Source: Anaerosacchariphilus polymeriproducens (GTDB lineage: Bacteria > Bacillota > Clostridia > Lachnospirales > Lachnospiraceae). Taken from it: a DNA stretch of 64,000 nucleotides. A program made the translations under genes and the position numbers. The notes under the pieces were generated by a model, which saw nothing but the letters and a program-made list of their open reading frames with translations, ran no database searches and had not been told where the DNA came from. Each line of letters opens with the position of its first letter. The first letter of the stretch is position 1. The DNA lies in contig NZ_QRCT01000016.1 in NCBI RefSeq assembly GCF_003363435.1, forward strand, positions 62,001-126,000, read 5' to 3'. Shown one piece after another: positions 1 through 8,906 of the stretch.

Positions 1-1301
1 TGCTTTTCTTCTATAATTAATATATTATAAATACCTTCTTTCCCCCATTTGGCATAACCTACATTTTCAAAATTTCCTGTCATATTTTTTTGTCGGTAAA
101 GATAGTAAGGTACCATATTCATATTTCTACAATATTTTTCTGTAAGTTCTATCATTTCTGGAGATTTGCTAATTTTTAGTTCCTTATAATGTTCCTGCTC
201 CATGCGAAGCCTTGCTGCTCTTTTGATTGCTAACGTATGAACTGTTACACTATCCGGATTTAATTTGGCTATCTCTTCCATTGTATGACAGATATCTTCT
301 TGCGTTTCTTCCGGAAGCCCGACAATCAAATCCATATTGATATTGTCAAACCCTAATTCTCTTGCTGAGCGAAAAGCTTCTATCGTCTCTTGAACGGTAT
401 GATGTCTTCCTATTAATTTCAGAGTCTCTTGTTTCATCGTTTGGGGATTGATTGAAATTCTAGTCACTTTATGTGCCTTTATCACTTCTAATTTTTCTTT
501 TGTTATACTGTCCGGTCTTCCTGCTTCCAAAGTCATCTCTTGTAAATTGGAATAGTCAAAGTTTTCTTCCAAAAGTGTGAGCAGATAATCTAATTGTTCT
601 GCTGATAAAGATGTTGGGGTTCCACCACCAATATAAATGGTGTTTAAAACTTTATTTGCATATGCCTTTGCAGTAAATAAAATCTCTTTACTTAATGCTT
701 CCAAATATTCCTGCATTCGATTTTTCCATTTTGAAACAGGATAGGAGGTGAAAGAACAATATAGACATGTACTTGGGCAAAATGGAATTCCTATATAAAG
801 ACTATAACCATTCTTATAATCAATATTCTTTAGGATTTCCAACTCTCTCTTGGCAATTTCTATACACAAATCAGCTTTTTCATCACTGATCAAATAAGTA
901 GTTTTCAGAATTTGATTTACTTTCTCTTTAGAAATCCCCTTCTCCAAAAATGCCATTGGAATTTTAGTCGGCCTGATGCCGGTCAATGTTCCCCATGGCA
1001 ATTCTTTTCTGCTGTATTCATTTAGCATTCTATAAAGAAGTCTTTTTAAGCGATTTTTTGTATCTTTCCTATCCGCCTGATTCACAATGGTATCATTTGC
1101 AAGAATGACTTCCTTGTTTTGCAAAAATTGAATCCTTATTAAATTATCCTTATAGTTTACTTTCAAATAGATGCAAGGTGTTACACATTCTACTTGAGTA
1201 TCCTCTACGCCAATACTAACTTCTTCCTCCGGATAAAAAGCCTTGACTAAGGAATATATATCATATTCAAAATTAGCTTCATTCAATATTATCATAATCA
1301 T
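1..1301 (-). CDS. hemZ: HemZ-like radical SAM coproporphyrinogen dehydrogenase (3' part cut by window edge)
   Basis: Oxygen-independent coproporphyrinogen III oxidase family, acting in anaerobic haem synthesis or as a related radical SAM enzyme. The start ATG at 1301 gives a protein beginning MIMIILNEANFEYD; 433 codons are visible and the C-terminus lies beyond position 1. The radical SAM cluster motif is visible as GIPFCPSTCLYCSF (CxxxCxxC), followed by the glycine motif YIGGGTPTSL. The N-terminal ~160 residues before the cluster are typical of HemZ rather than HemN. It follows the MBL gene by about 10 bases and is the last visible gene of the apt-rel operon; in many clostridia hisS comes next. 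HemZ proteins are usually near 480-500 residues, so roughly 50-70 are missing. I am sure of the family; the exact substrate is inferred. Confidence 0.88.
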   Translation of the reverse strand, partial: MIMIILNEANFEYDIYSLVKAFYPEEEVSIGVEDTQVECVTPCIYLKVNYKDNLIRIQFLQNKEVILANDTIVNQADRKDTKNRLKRLLYRMLNEYSRKELPWGTLTGIRPTKIPMAFLEKGISKEKVNQILKTTYLISDEKADLCIEIAKRELEILKNIDYKNGYSLYIGIPFCPSTCLYCSFTSYPVSKWKNRMQEYLEALSKEILFTAKAYANKVLNTIYIGGGTPTSLSAEQLDYLLTLLEENFDYSNLQEMTLEAGRPDSITKEKLEVIKAHKVTRISINPQTMKQETLKLIGRHHTVQETIEAFRSARELGFDNINMDLIVGLPEETQEDICHTMEEIAKLNPDSVTVHTLAIKRAARLRMEQEHYKELKISKSPEMIELTEKYCRNMNMVPYYLYRQKNMTGNFENVGYAKWGKEGIYNILIIEEK

Positions 1302-1311
1302 AAGTATTTAC

Positions 1312-1944
1312 CTATGCTATAAATGGATTAAACTTTTTTTCATGACCTATCGAAGTAATTCCCTCATGCCCTGGATATACCTGAACACTATCCGGTAAAA
1401 TTGCAAGTTTTTCCTTAATAGAACGAACGATTTCAACGGAACTTCCAGTTGGAAAATCTGTTCTGCCTACTGATTGCTGAAATAAGGTATCGCCTGAAAA
1501 AAGAACTTCTTCCTCTTCCATATAGTAGCAAACACTGCCTTTCGTATGACCGGGGGTATGAAGTACTCGAATTTGAAAACCTGCAAGCTCAATTTCTTGA
1601 TTATCTTTCAAAATTACATCCGGTTCCATCTTCACTTCTCTATGTGACATTGTTGACAAATTCAAAGAAGGGGTTTTTAAAATTTCACATTCATCTCCAT
1701 GCGCATAAACCGGAATCTTATAAGAACCTGCCAATTCTTCAGCAGCCAAAATATGATCAAAATGACCATGGGTCAAAAGAATTGCAACCGGTTTTACTCC
1801 TTTTTCCGTGATTTTCTTTTCAAGTAATTCCGCCTGATCGGCCGGATCAATAATAACTGCTTCTTTCGTTATACTATTTACTGCAATATAACAGTTTGTC
1901 TGTACCATTCCTACCACATATTGTTCTATATTAATCTGTTTCAT
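1312..1944 (-). CDS. MBL-fold metallo-hydrolase (glyoxalase II-like)
   Basis: Metallo-beta-lactamase-fold hydrolase of 210 residues. The zinc motif THGHFDH is complete, and further metal ligands are visible at HTPGHTKG, SGDTLF and YPGHE near the C-terminus. The protein is soluble, without signal peptide. It is shorter than classical glyoxalase II (about 250 residues) because the C-terminal substrate-binding extension is missing, so hydroxyacylglutathione hydrolase activity cannot be assumed. The start codon lies six bases after the rel stop, and its ribosome site sits inside the end of rel, indicating tight co-transcription or translational coupling. The same neighbour order (rel, MBL, hemZ) is common in Clostridia. 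The substrate is unknown. Confidence 0.85.
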   Translation of the reverse strand: MKQINIEQYVVGMVQTNCYIAVNSITKEAVIIDPADQAELLEKKITEKGVKPVAILLTHGHFDHILAAEELAGSYKIPVYAHGDECEILKTPSLNLSTMSHREVKMEPDVILKDNQEIELAGFQIRVLHTPGHTKGSVCYYMEEEEVLFSGDTLFQQSVGRTDFPTGSSVEIVRSIKEKLAILPDSVQVYPGHEGITSIGHEKKFNPFIA

Positions 1945-1950
1945 AGTTCT

Positions 1951-4236
1951 TTAACCTGCTGTCCTTTCTATATCAAGTACACTTTCAATTGTTTTGATTT
2001 TATCAACTAAACGATTTAATTCTTCTTTACCACGAATCATAAAACTTAAATCCATCGTTACGATCCCTTGTTTGCTCGTTCTGGAATGTATGGAAGTAAT
2101 ATCGATTTTTTTTTCTGTAAAAGTCTTGGTAATGTCAACAAGCAATCCGGTCCTATTATTTCCATATATTTTAATCTCTGCCGCGTACAACTCATTTTGG
2201 CTTTCGCCTTCTTCCTGCCATTCTGCTTCAATCAGTCGAGCTCTTTCTATATCCGGCATATTTAAAACATTGATACAATCTGTTCTGTGAATGGAAATGC
2301 CCCTGCCTCTTGTCACAAATCCTACAATTTCATCCCCAGGTAATGGACCACAACATTTTGAAAATCGCACTGCAACATCATGAATTCCTTTTACAATAAT
2401 TCCATTCTTTGATTTTGCAACCTGAACTTTTTCTTTCCCTTGTGCGACACTATTCAGTACATCTTGATCTGTAATTTCTTTCTTATGATCTTTAATGTAC
2501 TCTTCCTGCATTTTATTAATTACTTGACCTTCTTTAATTCCGCCATGACCAATAGCCGCTAATACGGACTCCCAATCTCTGAAGCCATATTTTCTCATGA
2601 CCGCTTCCTGATATTTTTGTTTTAAGATATCACTGAGAATAATGCTTTTATTTTTACAATAATGGGAAATCATATCCTTCCCTTTGATAATATTATCTTC
2701 CTTCAACTCCTGCTTGAACCATTGATTGATCTTGCTTTTGGCCTGTGTACTTTTTACAATGTTCAACCAATCCCTGCTAGGTCCTTTGGAATTTTGTGAT
2801 GTTAGTATCTCAATGCGGTCTCCATTTTGAATGACATAATCAATTGTAACCAATTTACCATTTACTCTTGCGCCTATCATTTTGTTCCCAACAGCACTAT
2901 GAATACTATAAGCAAAATCTATAGGGGTCGAGCCATTCGGCAGGTTTTTCACATCTCCGGTGGGCGTAAAACAATATACATTTTCAGAGAACAAATCAAG
3001 GTCGCTTTTTAATAGACTCATGAATTCTTTATTATCTGACATGTCTCTCTGCCATTCCAAAATTTGACGAAGCCAGCTTAATTTTTCTTCTTCCTTATTA
3101 TCTGTATTTTTCCCATCCGATGCTTCTTTATATTTCCAATGAGCTGCAATACCATATTCAGCTGTACGATGCATCTCGAATGTTCTGATTTGAATTTCAA
3201 ATGGCTGGCCATTTGGTCCTATTAAAGTCGTATGCAGTGATTGATACATATTTTGTTTTGGCATTGCAATATAATCTTTGAATCTGCCTGGAATAGGTTT
3301 ATACATTTCATGAATAATTCCCAAAGCAGCATAACAATCCTTAACGGTTTCTACAACAATACGAACTGCAAATAGATCATAAATTTGATCGATTGTTTTA
3401 TCCTGATTTTTCATTTTTTTATAAATACTAAAAAAATGTTTGATACGTCCGTCTACATGGGCATCAATTCCACCATTTTTTATATGATTCTTAACTTCTT
3501 CACATATTTGTTTTACAAATTCTTCCCGGACACTTTTGCGAACCGCAATTTTTTCAACTAAGTCATAATAAATATCCGGTTCCAAATACTTCAGTGATAA
3601 ATCATCCAACTCTACTTTTATCTTAGATATACCCAGCCTCTGAGCTATAGGTGCATAAATATCCATCGTTTCTCTGGCTTTATCTTTCTGCTTATCCGGT
3701 CTCATATATTTCAATGTACGCATATTATGAAGTCTGTCTGCTAATTTAATCATAATAACACGAATATCTTTCGCCATTGCCAAAAACATTTTCCGTAAAT
3801 TTTCTGCCTGTACTTCTACTTTATCTGCATCATAAGATAATTGACCTAATTTCGTAACACCATCTACCAACAATGCAACCTCAAGACCGAATTCTTTTGT
3901 TAGTTCTTCTTCACTCATCACCGTATCTTCTACAACATCATGCAAAATACCAGCTACAATCGTTTCTTTATCTAATTCTAAATCTGCTAATATTATTGCC
4001 ACGCAAAGAGGATGAATGATATAAGGTTCACCAGACTTTCTTACTTGTCCTTCATGTGCAGCATCTGCAACTTTAAATGCCTTATCTATAATCGATAAAT
4101 CTGCAGAAGGATGGTATTTTTGCACACTATCAATTAATTCATGATATAACAATTCTTTGCTGGTGAAATCATCCATTACTTTAATACTTCTATCTTGTAA
4201 TCTTATATTTTTTTTTGCTGATTTTTGTTGTTCCAT
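1951..4236 (-). CDS. relA: Bifunctional (p)ppGpp synthetase/hydrolase Rel
   Basis: Stringent-response enzyme making and degrading (p)ppGpp, 761 residues, the full length of a long Rel protein. Domains in order: HD hydrolase (about 45-200, with HD at 99-100 in GILHDVVED), synthetase (about 240-355, with MYQSLHTT), TGS (about 425-485), a conserved Cys/His region around RFSKCCGPLPGD, and a C-terminal ACT domain (about 685-761). The synthetase has RFKD (317-320), the RxKD form associated with bifunctional Rel/SpoT rather than the ExDD of E. coli RelA. With the intact HDxxED motif, both activities are expected. It lies 53 bases after apt and just before the MBL gene. It is probably the only long Rel in the genome, but that cannot be seen here. 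Confidence 0.96.
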   Translation of the reverse strand: MEQQKSAKKNIRLQDRSIKVMDDFTSKELLYHELIDSVQKYHPSADLSIIDKAFKVADAAHEGQVRKSGEPYIIHPLCVAIILADLELDKETIVAGILHDVVEDTVMSEEELTKEFGLEVALLVDGVTKLGQLSYDADKVEVQAENLRKMFLAMAKDIRVIMIKLADRLHNMRTLKYMRPDKQKDKARETMDIYAPIAQRLGISKIKVELDDLSLKYLEPDIYYDLVEKIAVRKSVREEFVKQICEEVKNHIKNGGIDAHVDGRIKHFFSIYKKMKNQDKTIDQIYDLFAVRIVVETVKDCYAALGIIHEMYKPIPGRFKDYIAMPKQNMYQSLHTTLIGPNGQPFEIQIRTFEMHRTAEYGIAAHWKYKEASDGKNTDNKEEEKLSWLRQILEWQRDMSDNKEFMSLLKSDLDLFSENVYCFTPTGDVKNLPNGSTPIDFAYSIHSAVGNKMIGARVNGKLVTIDYVIQNGDRIEILTSQNSKGPSRDWLNIVKSTQAKSKINQWFKQELKEDNIIKGKDMISHYCKNKSIILSDILKQKYQEAVMRKYGFRDWESVLAAIGHGGIKEGQVINKMQEEYIKDHKKEITDQDVLNSVAQGKEKVQVAKSKNGIIVKGIHDVAVRFSKCCGPLPGDEIVGFVTRGRGISIHRTDCINVLNMPDIERARLIEAEWQEEGESQNELYAAEIKIYGNNRTGLLVDITKTFTEKKIDITSIHSRTSKQGIVTMDLSFMIRGKEELNRLVDKIKTIESVLDIERTAG

Positions 4237-4289
4237 AGTACCACCGTCTTTACGTACTTTTTCTATTTTTGATTCTTTATCCGTTTTCT

Positions 4290-4811
4290 TTATTTATCTT
4301 CATAACTAATTGCTGCTTGAATATCATAACCTTTTAATTTTTCTCTTCCATTTAAACCTTTCAGTTCCATTAAGAAAATTATTTTCACAACTTCCCCGCC
4401 TAATTCTTCAATTAAATCTACAATAGCCCTAATTGTTCCACCAGTAGCTATTAAATCATCTACAACTACAACTTTCTGACCTTTTTTAATTGAATCTTTG
4501 TGCAATTCAATTGCTGCAGTTCCATATTCTAAATCATACTCTTTTGATACGATTTCTCTTGGAAGCTTTCCTTTTTTACGTGCCGAAATAAAAGGTTTCT
4601 TTAAATTATATGCAAGTGGTACTCCAAAAATAAATCCTCTGGATTCTGCACCTACTATTGCATCAAATTCTGTATCTGCAATAAAATCCTGCATTGAATC
4701 AACTGCTAATTGTAATCCTTCTGCATTTTCTAAAATTGTTGTAATATCTCTAAATATAATCCCTTCTTCTGGAAAATCAGGAATACTTGTAACATAGTCT
4801 TCTAATTTCAT
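4290..4811 (-). CDS. apt: Adenine phosphoribosyltransferase
   Basis: Salvages adenine to AMP using PRPP. The PRPP-binding motif VVVVDDLIATGGT is complete, and ARKKGKLP matches the Apt flexible loop region. The reading frame can be extended to 4841, but the ATG at 4811 is preferred. A GGAGAG ribosome site lies six bases before it, it gives 173 residues (typical for Apt), and the upstream ATG would sit only a few bases from the predicted transcription start. Apt is the first gene of an apt-rel-MBL-hemZ operon driven by the promoter at 4852-4880. Pairing with rel links purine salvage with (p)ppGpp control; this order is common in Clostridia. Confidence 0.96.
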   Translation of the reverse strand: MKLEDYVTSIPDFPEEGIIFRDITTILENAEGLQLAVDSMQDFIADTEFDAIVGAESRGFIFGVPLAYNLKKPFISARKKGKLPREIVSKEYDLEYGTAAIELHKDSIKKGQKVVVVDDLIATGGTIRAIVDLIEELGGEVVKIIFLMELKGLNGREKLKGYDIQAAISYEDK

Positions 4812-4851
4812 CCATTTCTCTCCAATCGTAAACTTTTCCATATATTTTCTA

Positions 4852-4880
4852 AGTATATCACTATTTTATTTGATTTACAA
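4852..4880 (-). promoter_or_regulatory. SigA-type promoter of the apt operon
   Basis: On the minus strand: TTGTAA (4880-4875), a 17-base spacer, then TATACT (4857-4852) preceded by TGA (extended -10). The predicted start is near 4845, which supports translation from 4811 rather than 4841. Confidence 0.7.
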
Positions 4881-4977
4881 TATGACGCTTTTTGAAAATA
4901 GGTGATTTTTTAAGATTAGGATGATAAAAGATCATTTTATGTATAAGATAGATGTTTTTGAACCAGATATTTTAAAC

Positions 4978-5020
4978 AAAAAAAGAGAAGCCTCCATCGA
5001 AAGGCTTCTTCTTTTTTTTT
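4978..5020 (-). terminator. Rho-independent terminator (possibly bidirectional)
   Basis: Eight-base stem AGAAGCCT/AGGCTTCT (4986-4993 with 5002-5009) and an eight-base loop. It is flanked by A-runs on the left and T-runs on the right, so it can work in either direction. On the minus strand it would end the LytTR operon or a separate short transcript starting after the LytTR gene. Confidence 0.75.
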
Positions 5021-5122
5021 ACAAAATATTCCATAGCGACTATGAAAAGATTTCATAAAAACGGTGGGTAATTATTTTCCCCTTTTACATTTCCCCTTGC
5101 ATATTTAAAGTAACACTTACTA
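4978..5122 (-). ncRNA. Candidate small RNA downstream of the LytTR regulator
   Basis: The stretch between the LytTR stop (5204) and the apt promoter (4880) holds no plausible gene. On the minus strand it has a possible promoter (TTGCAT at 5156-5151, 18-base spacer, CATAAT at 5132-5127). About 145 bases with small hairpin potential follow (for example ATGAAA/TTTCAT, and CATAG/CTATG around 5030-5055), then the strong terminator at 4978-5020. This could be an independent short RNA. It could equally be a long 3' untranslated region of the operon above. No known RNA family was recognised. Confidence 0.3.
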
Positions 5123-5141
5123 CTATATTATGCAATAAAAA

Positions 5142-5174
5142 TGATGCGAAATGCAATATTTTGATGTGAAATGC
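5142..5174 (-). repeat. Two 13-base direct repeats, 20-base period (candidate LytTR sites)
   Basis: On the minus strand GCATTTCACATCA (5174-5162) and GCATTTCGCATCA (5154-5142) differ at one base and are spaced 20 bases start to start. A third partial copy (TTGCAT) follows at 5135-5130. LytTR-family regulators such as AgrA and ComE bind pairs of about nine-base direct repeats spaced two helical turns apart, and the core CATTTC resembles ComE half-sites. The repeats lie just beyond the stop of a LytTR regulator gene. Confidence 0.45.
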
Positions 5175-5203
5175 ATATTTTTGTTATTTTATAGGACTAA
5201 AAC

Positions 5204-5908
5204 TTAAAGAAAGAACGCTTTCTTTTTCAGAAAAGTATGATACTTTTCTAATAGCTCGCTTTTTCGTAATCGACTTATTTTAATTTCTTCACCTGTATCC
5301 AAAATTACATTTTGCTTAATGTTCTTTATGTACTCCATATTAATGAAATATGATTTATGTGCTCTTAACATATTCATGCCCGTCAATTGTTTTTCCCATT
5401 GACTCAATGTCTTTCTAACAATTAAACTTTCATTTTTTGTTACAATACGAGTATAGGAACCTTCACCTTTTATATAAATCAAATCACTGGATTTCACTAC
5501 ACAGACTCCTTGATCCGTATCAATTTCAATCAAAAATTCTTCATTCTTTAACTCAGCAACTTTTTTCAAAATCCTGCGTAATTGTTCATACTCAATTGGT
5601 TTGCGGATAAATCCTACTGTTTTACAGCTAAAAGAATTCCAAACTGCTTCCTGATGACTTGATACAAATACAATATAATCGTAACTTTGCTCTTGTTCAA
5701 TTTCTCTCATTACTTGAATTCCGTTTTTACCAGGTAATTCTATATCTAAAATTAGTACATCAATTTGTTCATGATAATTAAGCACGTCTTCTCCAGAAGA
5801 CATTTCTATAATTTCCCCAGTTATATGTGTCTCATTTTGAAATTTAAAACACATTTGTATAATCTTTTTCCGAATTACTTCATCATCATCACAAACTACA
5901 ATATTCAT
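5204..5908 (-). CDS. LytTR-family response regulator (AgrA/LytR type)
   Basis: Response regulator of 234 residues: an N-terminal receiver domain (about 1-120; acidic pair in VVCDDDE, phosphoacceptor Asp in VLILDIELPG, Lys in GFIRKP) followed by a LytTR DNA-binding domain (about 135-234). The frame is open to 5935, but the ATG at 5908 has the ribosome site GAGGTGAGGG just upstream and aligns with the family N-terminus (MNIVVCDDDE). No histidine kinase is adjacent, so it is an orphan. It is the last gene of the methyltransferase-hslO-nadE-acetyltransferase run, 45 bases after the acetyltransferase. Candidate binding repeats lie beyond its own stop (5142-5174). Confidence 0.9.
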   Translation of the reverse strand: MNIVVCDDDEVIRKKIIQMCFKFQNETHITGEIIEMSSGEDVLNYHEQIDVLILDIELPGKNGIQVMREIEQEQSYDYIVFVSSHQEAVWNSFSCKTVGFIRKPIEYEQLRRILKKVAELKNEEFLIEIDTDQGVCVVKSSDLIYIKGEGSYTRIVTKNESLIVRKTLSQWEKQLTGMNMLRAHKSYFINMEYIKNIKQNVILDTGEEIKISRLRKSELLEKYHTFLKKKAFFL

Positions 5909-5953
5909 TTCCCTCACCTCTTCCATACATGACAATAGGAAGTAACATCCTCT

Positions 5954-6964
5954 CTATTGTTTGAGTTTTAGGATATATTGTTGTAAACGTTCCTCTCCAA
6001 ATGAGACTTCTTCTTTCCAACAAAACCCTAATTTCTCTGCTAGCTTAATGGATGCAATGTTATTTTTTTGTATAAAACAATGAATCGTATCAAAACCAAA
6101 CTTATCTTTCGCATATCTTATTATTTCATTACATACTTCAAACCCATACCCCTGTCTTTGATAAGGAACTGCTATTAAATAACCTAACTCTAATTCTATA
6201 AATCCTTTAAGCTCCCGGTTACTTATACCAGCTCTTCCAATTAGTTGTCCGGTGTCTTTATGTATGACAGCCCACATGCCATATTCATAAAATTCATATA
6301 CACGTTCAATATAAGCTTTTTGATACTCAATTTCATCTTGTTTATTAGGAAACAACGGCTCCATAAATTCCGTAATGGAAGGTTCTGCATAAATTTCATA
6401 TAAGGCATCAATATCTTCCACTGTTAATTCTCTTATGATACAACGCTCTGTTTCTGTAATCTTCCAGGGAATTTTATGTGCCCTTTGATAAACTCGATTA
6501 ATATAAATACTGTCTATCTCATCAAAACCCTCTGTTAGGACTTGTGATTCAGAAAATCCTGCATGACGTTTATCAATATACCCGATAGATGGTATATTGG
6601 CCATTTTTGCTGCTCTGACATCTTCTTCTCTGGCTACAATAGCCAGATAATCATCAGCACTTGTATTCGTCTCATCTATAATTGACAAAAAGATATTCTG
6701 TCTATTTAAAACTTCCAATAAATGTACGGAATGTCCGTCTTTAGCTTCTTTTTTGGAATACACTTCATCTGTAAATTTATCAAGCTTTAGCTCTTTCAAC
6801 ACTTCAAAAGCTTTATCTTTTTCTCTTTCGGTTATTACTACAATTTTTTTATTGTCGGATACCAAACTGTTAATCATTGCATAAATGCCCTCTCTTAGCT
6901 GATCATCATTTGCTCTTCCTTGAGTTATAATATCTTCTAAATGAATAATAACATTTTTTAGCAT
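5954..6964 (-). CDS. HAD-like/GNAT acetyltransferase fusion protein
   Basis: Protein of 336 residues with two parts. Residues about 1-155 look like a Rossmann/HAD-type fold (MLKNVIIHLED, KIVVITEREK, SIIDETNTSADDYLAIVAREEDVRAA in pieces), but the HAD nucleophile motif DxDG is replaced by HLED, so phosphatase activity is doubtful. Residues about 165-336 form a RimJ/RimL-like GNAT domain with the acetyl-CoA motif PYQRQGYGFEV and the typical C-terminal ASIKLAEKLGF. It sits 16 bases after nadE in the same operon. Acetyl-acceptor unknown. The fusion suggests that the degenerate domain binds a substrate or nucleotide, which is inference. Confidence 0.8.
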   Translation of the reverse strand: MLKNVIIHLEDIITQGRANDDQLREGIYAMINSLVSDNKKIVVITEREKDKAFEVLKELKLDKFTDEVYSKKEAKDGHSVHLLEVLNRQNIFLSIIDETNTSADDYLAIVAREEDVRAAKMANIPSIGYIDKRHAGFSESQVLTEGFDEIDSIYINRVYQRAHKIPWKITETERCIIRELTVEDIDALYEIYAEPSITEFMEPLFPNKQDEIEYQKAYIERVYEFYEYGMWAVIHKDTGQLIGRAGISNRELKGFIELELGYLIAVPYQRQGYGFEVCNEIIRYAKDKFGFDTIHCFIQKNNIASIKLAEKLGFCWKEEVSFGEERLQQYILKLKQ

Positions 6965-6980
6965 ATTTCTCTCCTATCTA

Positions 6981-8906
6981 CTAATTTTTAATAACCGATA
7001 ATTTTTCTAAATCTTGCTTCCATAAAGTAACGCATCCATCACTTGGCATACGTAAATCTCCTCTAGGTGAAACTGCAACAGTACCAACTTTAGGTCCATC
7101 CGGTAAACAGGATCGTTTGAATTGTTGGGAAAAGAAGCGTTGGTAAAAAATCTTTAACCATTTCAAGATAATTTCCTCTGTATATAAATCTTTAAATGCT
7201 AATTTTGCAATCCGGTATATTTTGCTTGGTTCATATCCAAACCGCATAACATAATACAAATAAAAATCATGTAGCTCATATGGACCTACAATATCTTCCG
7301 TTTTTTGCGATATTTCCCCATCTTTAGGTGGAAGCAGCTCGGGACTTACCGGAGTATTGAGAACATCTATAAGTATGTTTGTCAATTTCTCATCCTGACA
7401 TACATCTGCAAAATATTGAACCAAATGTCTTACTAATGTTTTGGGTACCGATGAATTAACACCATACATTGACATATGATCCCCGTTATATGTCGCCCAT
7501 CCTAACGCGAGTTCCGACATATCACCTGTACCGATTACCATCCCCCCAGTCTTATTGGCAATGTTCATTAATATCTGCGTTCTTTCTCTAGCCTGCGCAT
7601 TTTCATAAGTTACGTCGTGAATATTACTATCATGCCCAATATCTCTGAAGTGTAACTTAACAGCTTCCATTATATTTATTTCTTTAAAATCAGCACCTAA
7701 TTGTCTGATTAAATTCACAGCATTATTATAGGTCCTGTCAGTTGTTCCAAAACAAGGCATTGTAACTGCTATAATACCTTTATGGGAAAGTCCAAGTAAA
7801 TCGAATGCTCTAACTGTAACCAATAAAGCCAACGTAGAATCTAATCCACCGGAAATCCCAATTACTGCTTTCTTACAATTTGTATGTTCTAGCCTTTTTT
7901 TCAGTCCCATTGACTGTATCGACAATATTTCTTCACATCTTCTGTCCCTATCACTTTTTTGTGCCGGAACAAATGGTGTGGAATTGAAAAAACGATTTAG
8001 CTTTGTCTCTTCTACTTTTAATGAAAATGGTACCAACGTGTAACAATTTTCATCTAAAGCTTTAAATGTTGTTATTCGTATTCTTTCTGATTGCATACGT
8101 TTTAAATCAATATCGGCAACGATCATTTCATTTTCAAATCGTTTTGATTCTACTAATACAGTTCCATTTTCAGCAATTATATTATGTCCTGCAAAAACAA
8201 GATCTGTACTGGATTCCCCTTCTCCTGCATCTGCATAAACATAACCACATAACAGTCTGGCTGATTGTCCTGATACTAAATTTTGTCTATAAAAATCCTT
8301 CCCCGTTATTTCATCACTGGCAGACAAATTTACGATTAGTGAAGCACCTGCCATGGTATGACGGATGCTTGGAGGATTTACAGTCCATAAATCTTCACAT
8401 ATCTCTACTCCGATTTTTAGAAATGGTAATTCAGCACATTGAAATAAAATATCTGTACCAAATGGAATCCTTTCTTTATCCATCTCATAACATCCCAAAT
8501 CTTCCTGACCGGGCGTAAAATGTCTAGATTCATAAAACTCTGAATAATTTGGTATATTAGACTTAGGTACCAAACCTAATATTTCTCCTTTGCTGACTAC
8601 TGCAGCTACATTATATAGTTTTTGCCGAAATACAATTGGTAATCCTACAAAACAAATATAATCTTCATCCTTTGTATGATTTTTAATATCACTTAATGCG
8701 TTCAATGCACCATCCAACAAAACCTCTTGTAAAAACAAATCACCGCAAGTATAACCTGTAATACACAATTCCGGGCATACAATAACTTTAGCACCGGCTT
8801 TTTGTGCCAAATCTAATTCTTTACAAATAGCTTTTGTATTATATTGAGTATCTGCAACTTTTATTTTGGGTGTTACAGCTGCTACTTTAACAAATCCTTG
8901 TCTCAT
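6981..8906 (-). CDS. nadE: Glutamine-dependent NAD+ synthase
   Basis: Converts deamido-NAD to NAD using glutamine and ATP; 641 residues, the usual length of the two-domain form. The N-terminal nitrilase-type glutaminase domain (about 1-290) shows the catalytic Glu region CPELCITGYTCGD and the Cys nucleophile in VEICEDLW. The C-terminal synthase domain (about 330-641) has the PP-loop ISGGLDSTLAL and GTGDMSELALGW. The stop of hslO overlaps the start by four bases, indicating translational coupling. The operon otherwise contains a methyltransferase, Hsp33 and an acetyltransferase, with no other NAD genes nearby. Confidence 0.95.
   Translation of the reverse strand: MRQGFVKVAAVTPKIKVADTQYNTKAICKELDLAQKAGAKVIVCPELCITGYTCGDLFLQEVLLDGALNALSDIKNHTKDEDYICFVGLPIVFRQKLYNVAAVVSKGEILGLVPKSNIPNYSEFYESRHFTPGQEDLGCYEMDKERIPFGTDILFQCAELPFLKIGVEICEDLWTVNPPSIRHTMAGASLIVNLSASDEITGKDFYRQNLVSGQSARLLCGYVYADAGEGESSTDLVFAGHNIIAENGTVLVESKRFENEMIVADIDLKRMQSERIRITTFKALDENCYTLVPFSLKVEETKLNRFFNSTPFVPAQKSDRDRRCEEILSIQSMGLKKRLEHTNCKKAVIGISGGLDSTLALLVTVRAFDLLGLSHKGIIAVTMPCFGTTDRTYNNAVNLIRQLGADFKEINIMEAVKLHFRDIGHDSNIHDVTYENAQARERTQILMNIANKTGGMVIGTGDMSELALGWATYNGDHMSMYGVNSSVPKTLVRHLVQYFADVCQDEKLTNILIDVLNTPVSPELLPPKDGEISQKTEDIVGPYELHDFYLYYVMRFGYEPSKIYRIAKLAFKDLYTEEIILKWLKIFYQRFFSQQFKRSCLPDGPKVGTVAVSPRGDLRMPSDGCVTLWKQDLEKLSVIKN

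Noticed and set aside
4812-4841. Longer Apt start (ATG at 4841)
   Set aside because: It would lie about four bases from the predicted transcription start and lacks a ribosome site; the ATG at 4811 has GGAGAG and gives family length.
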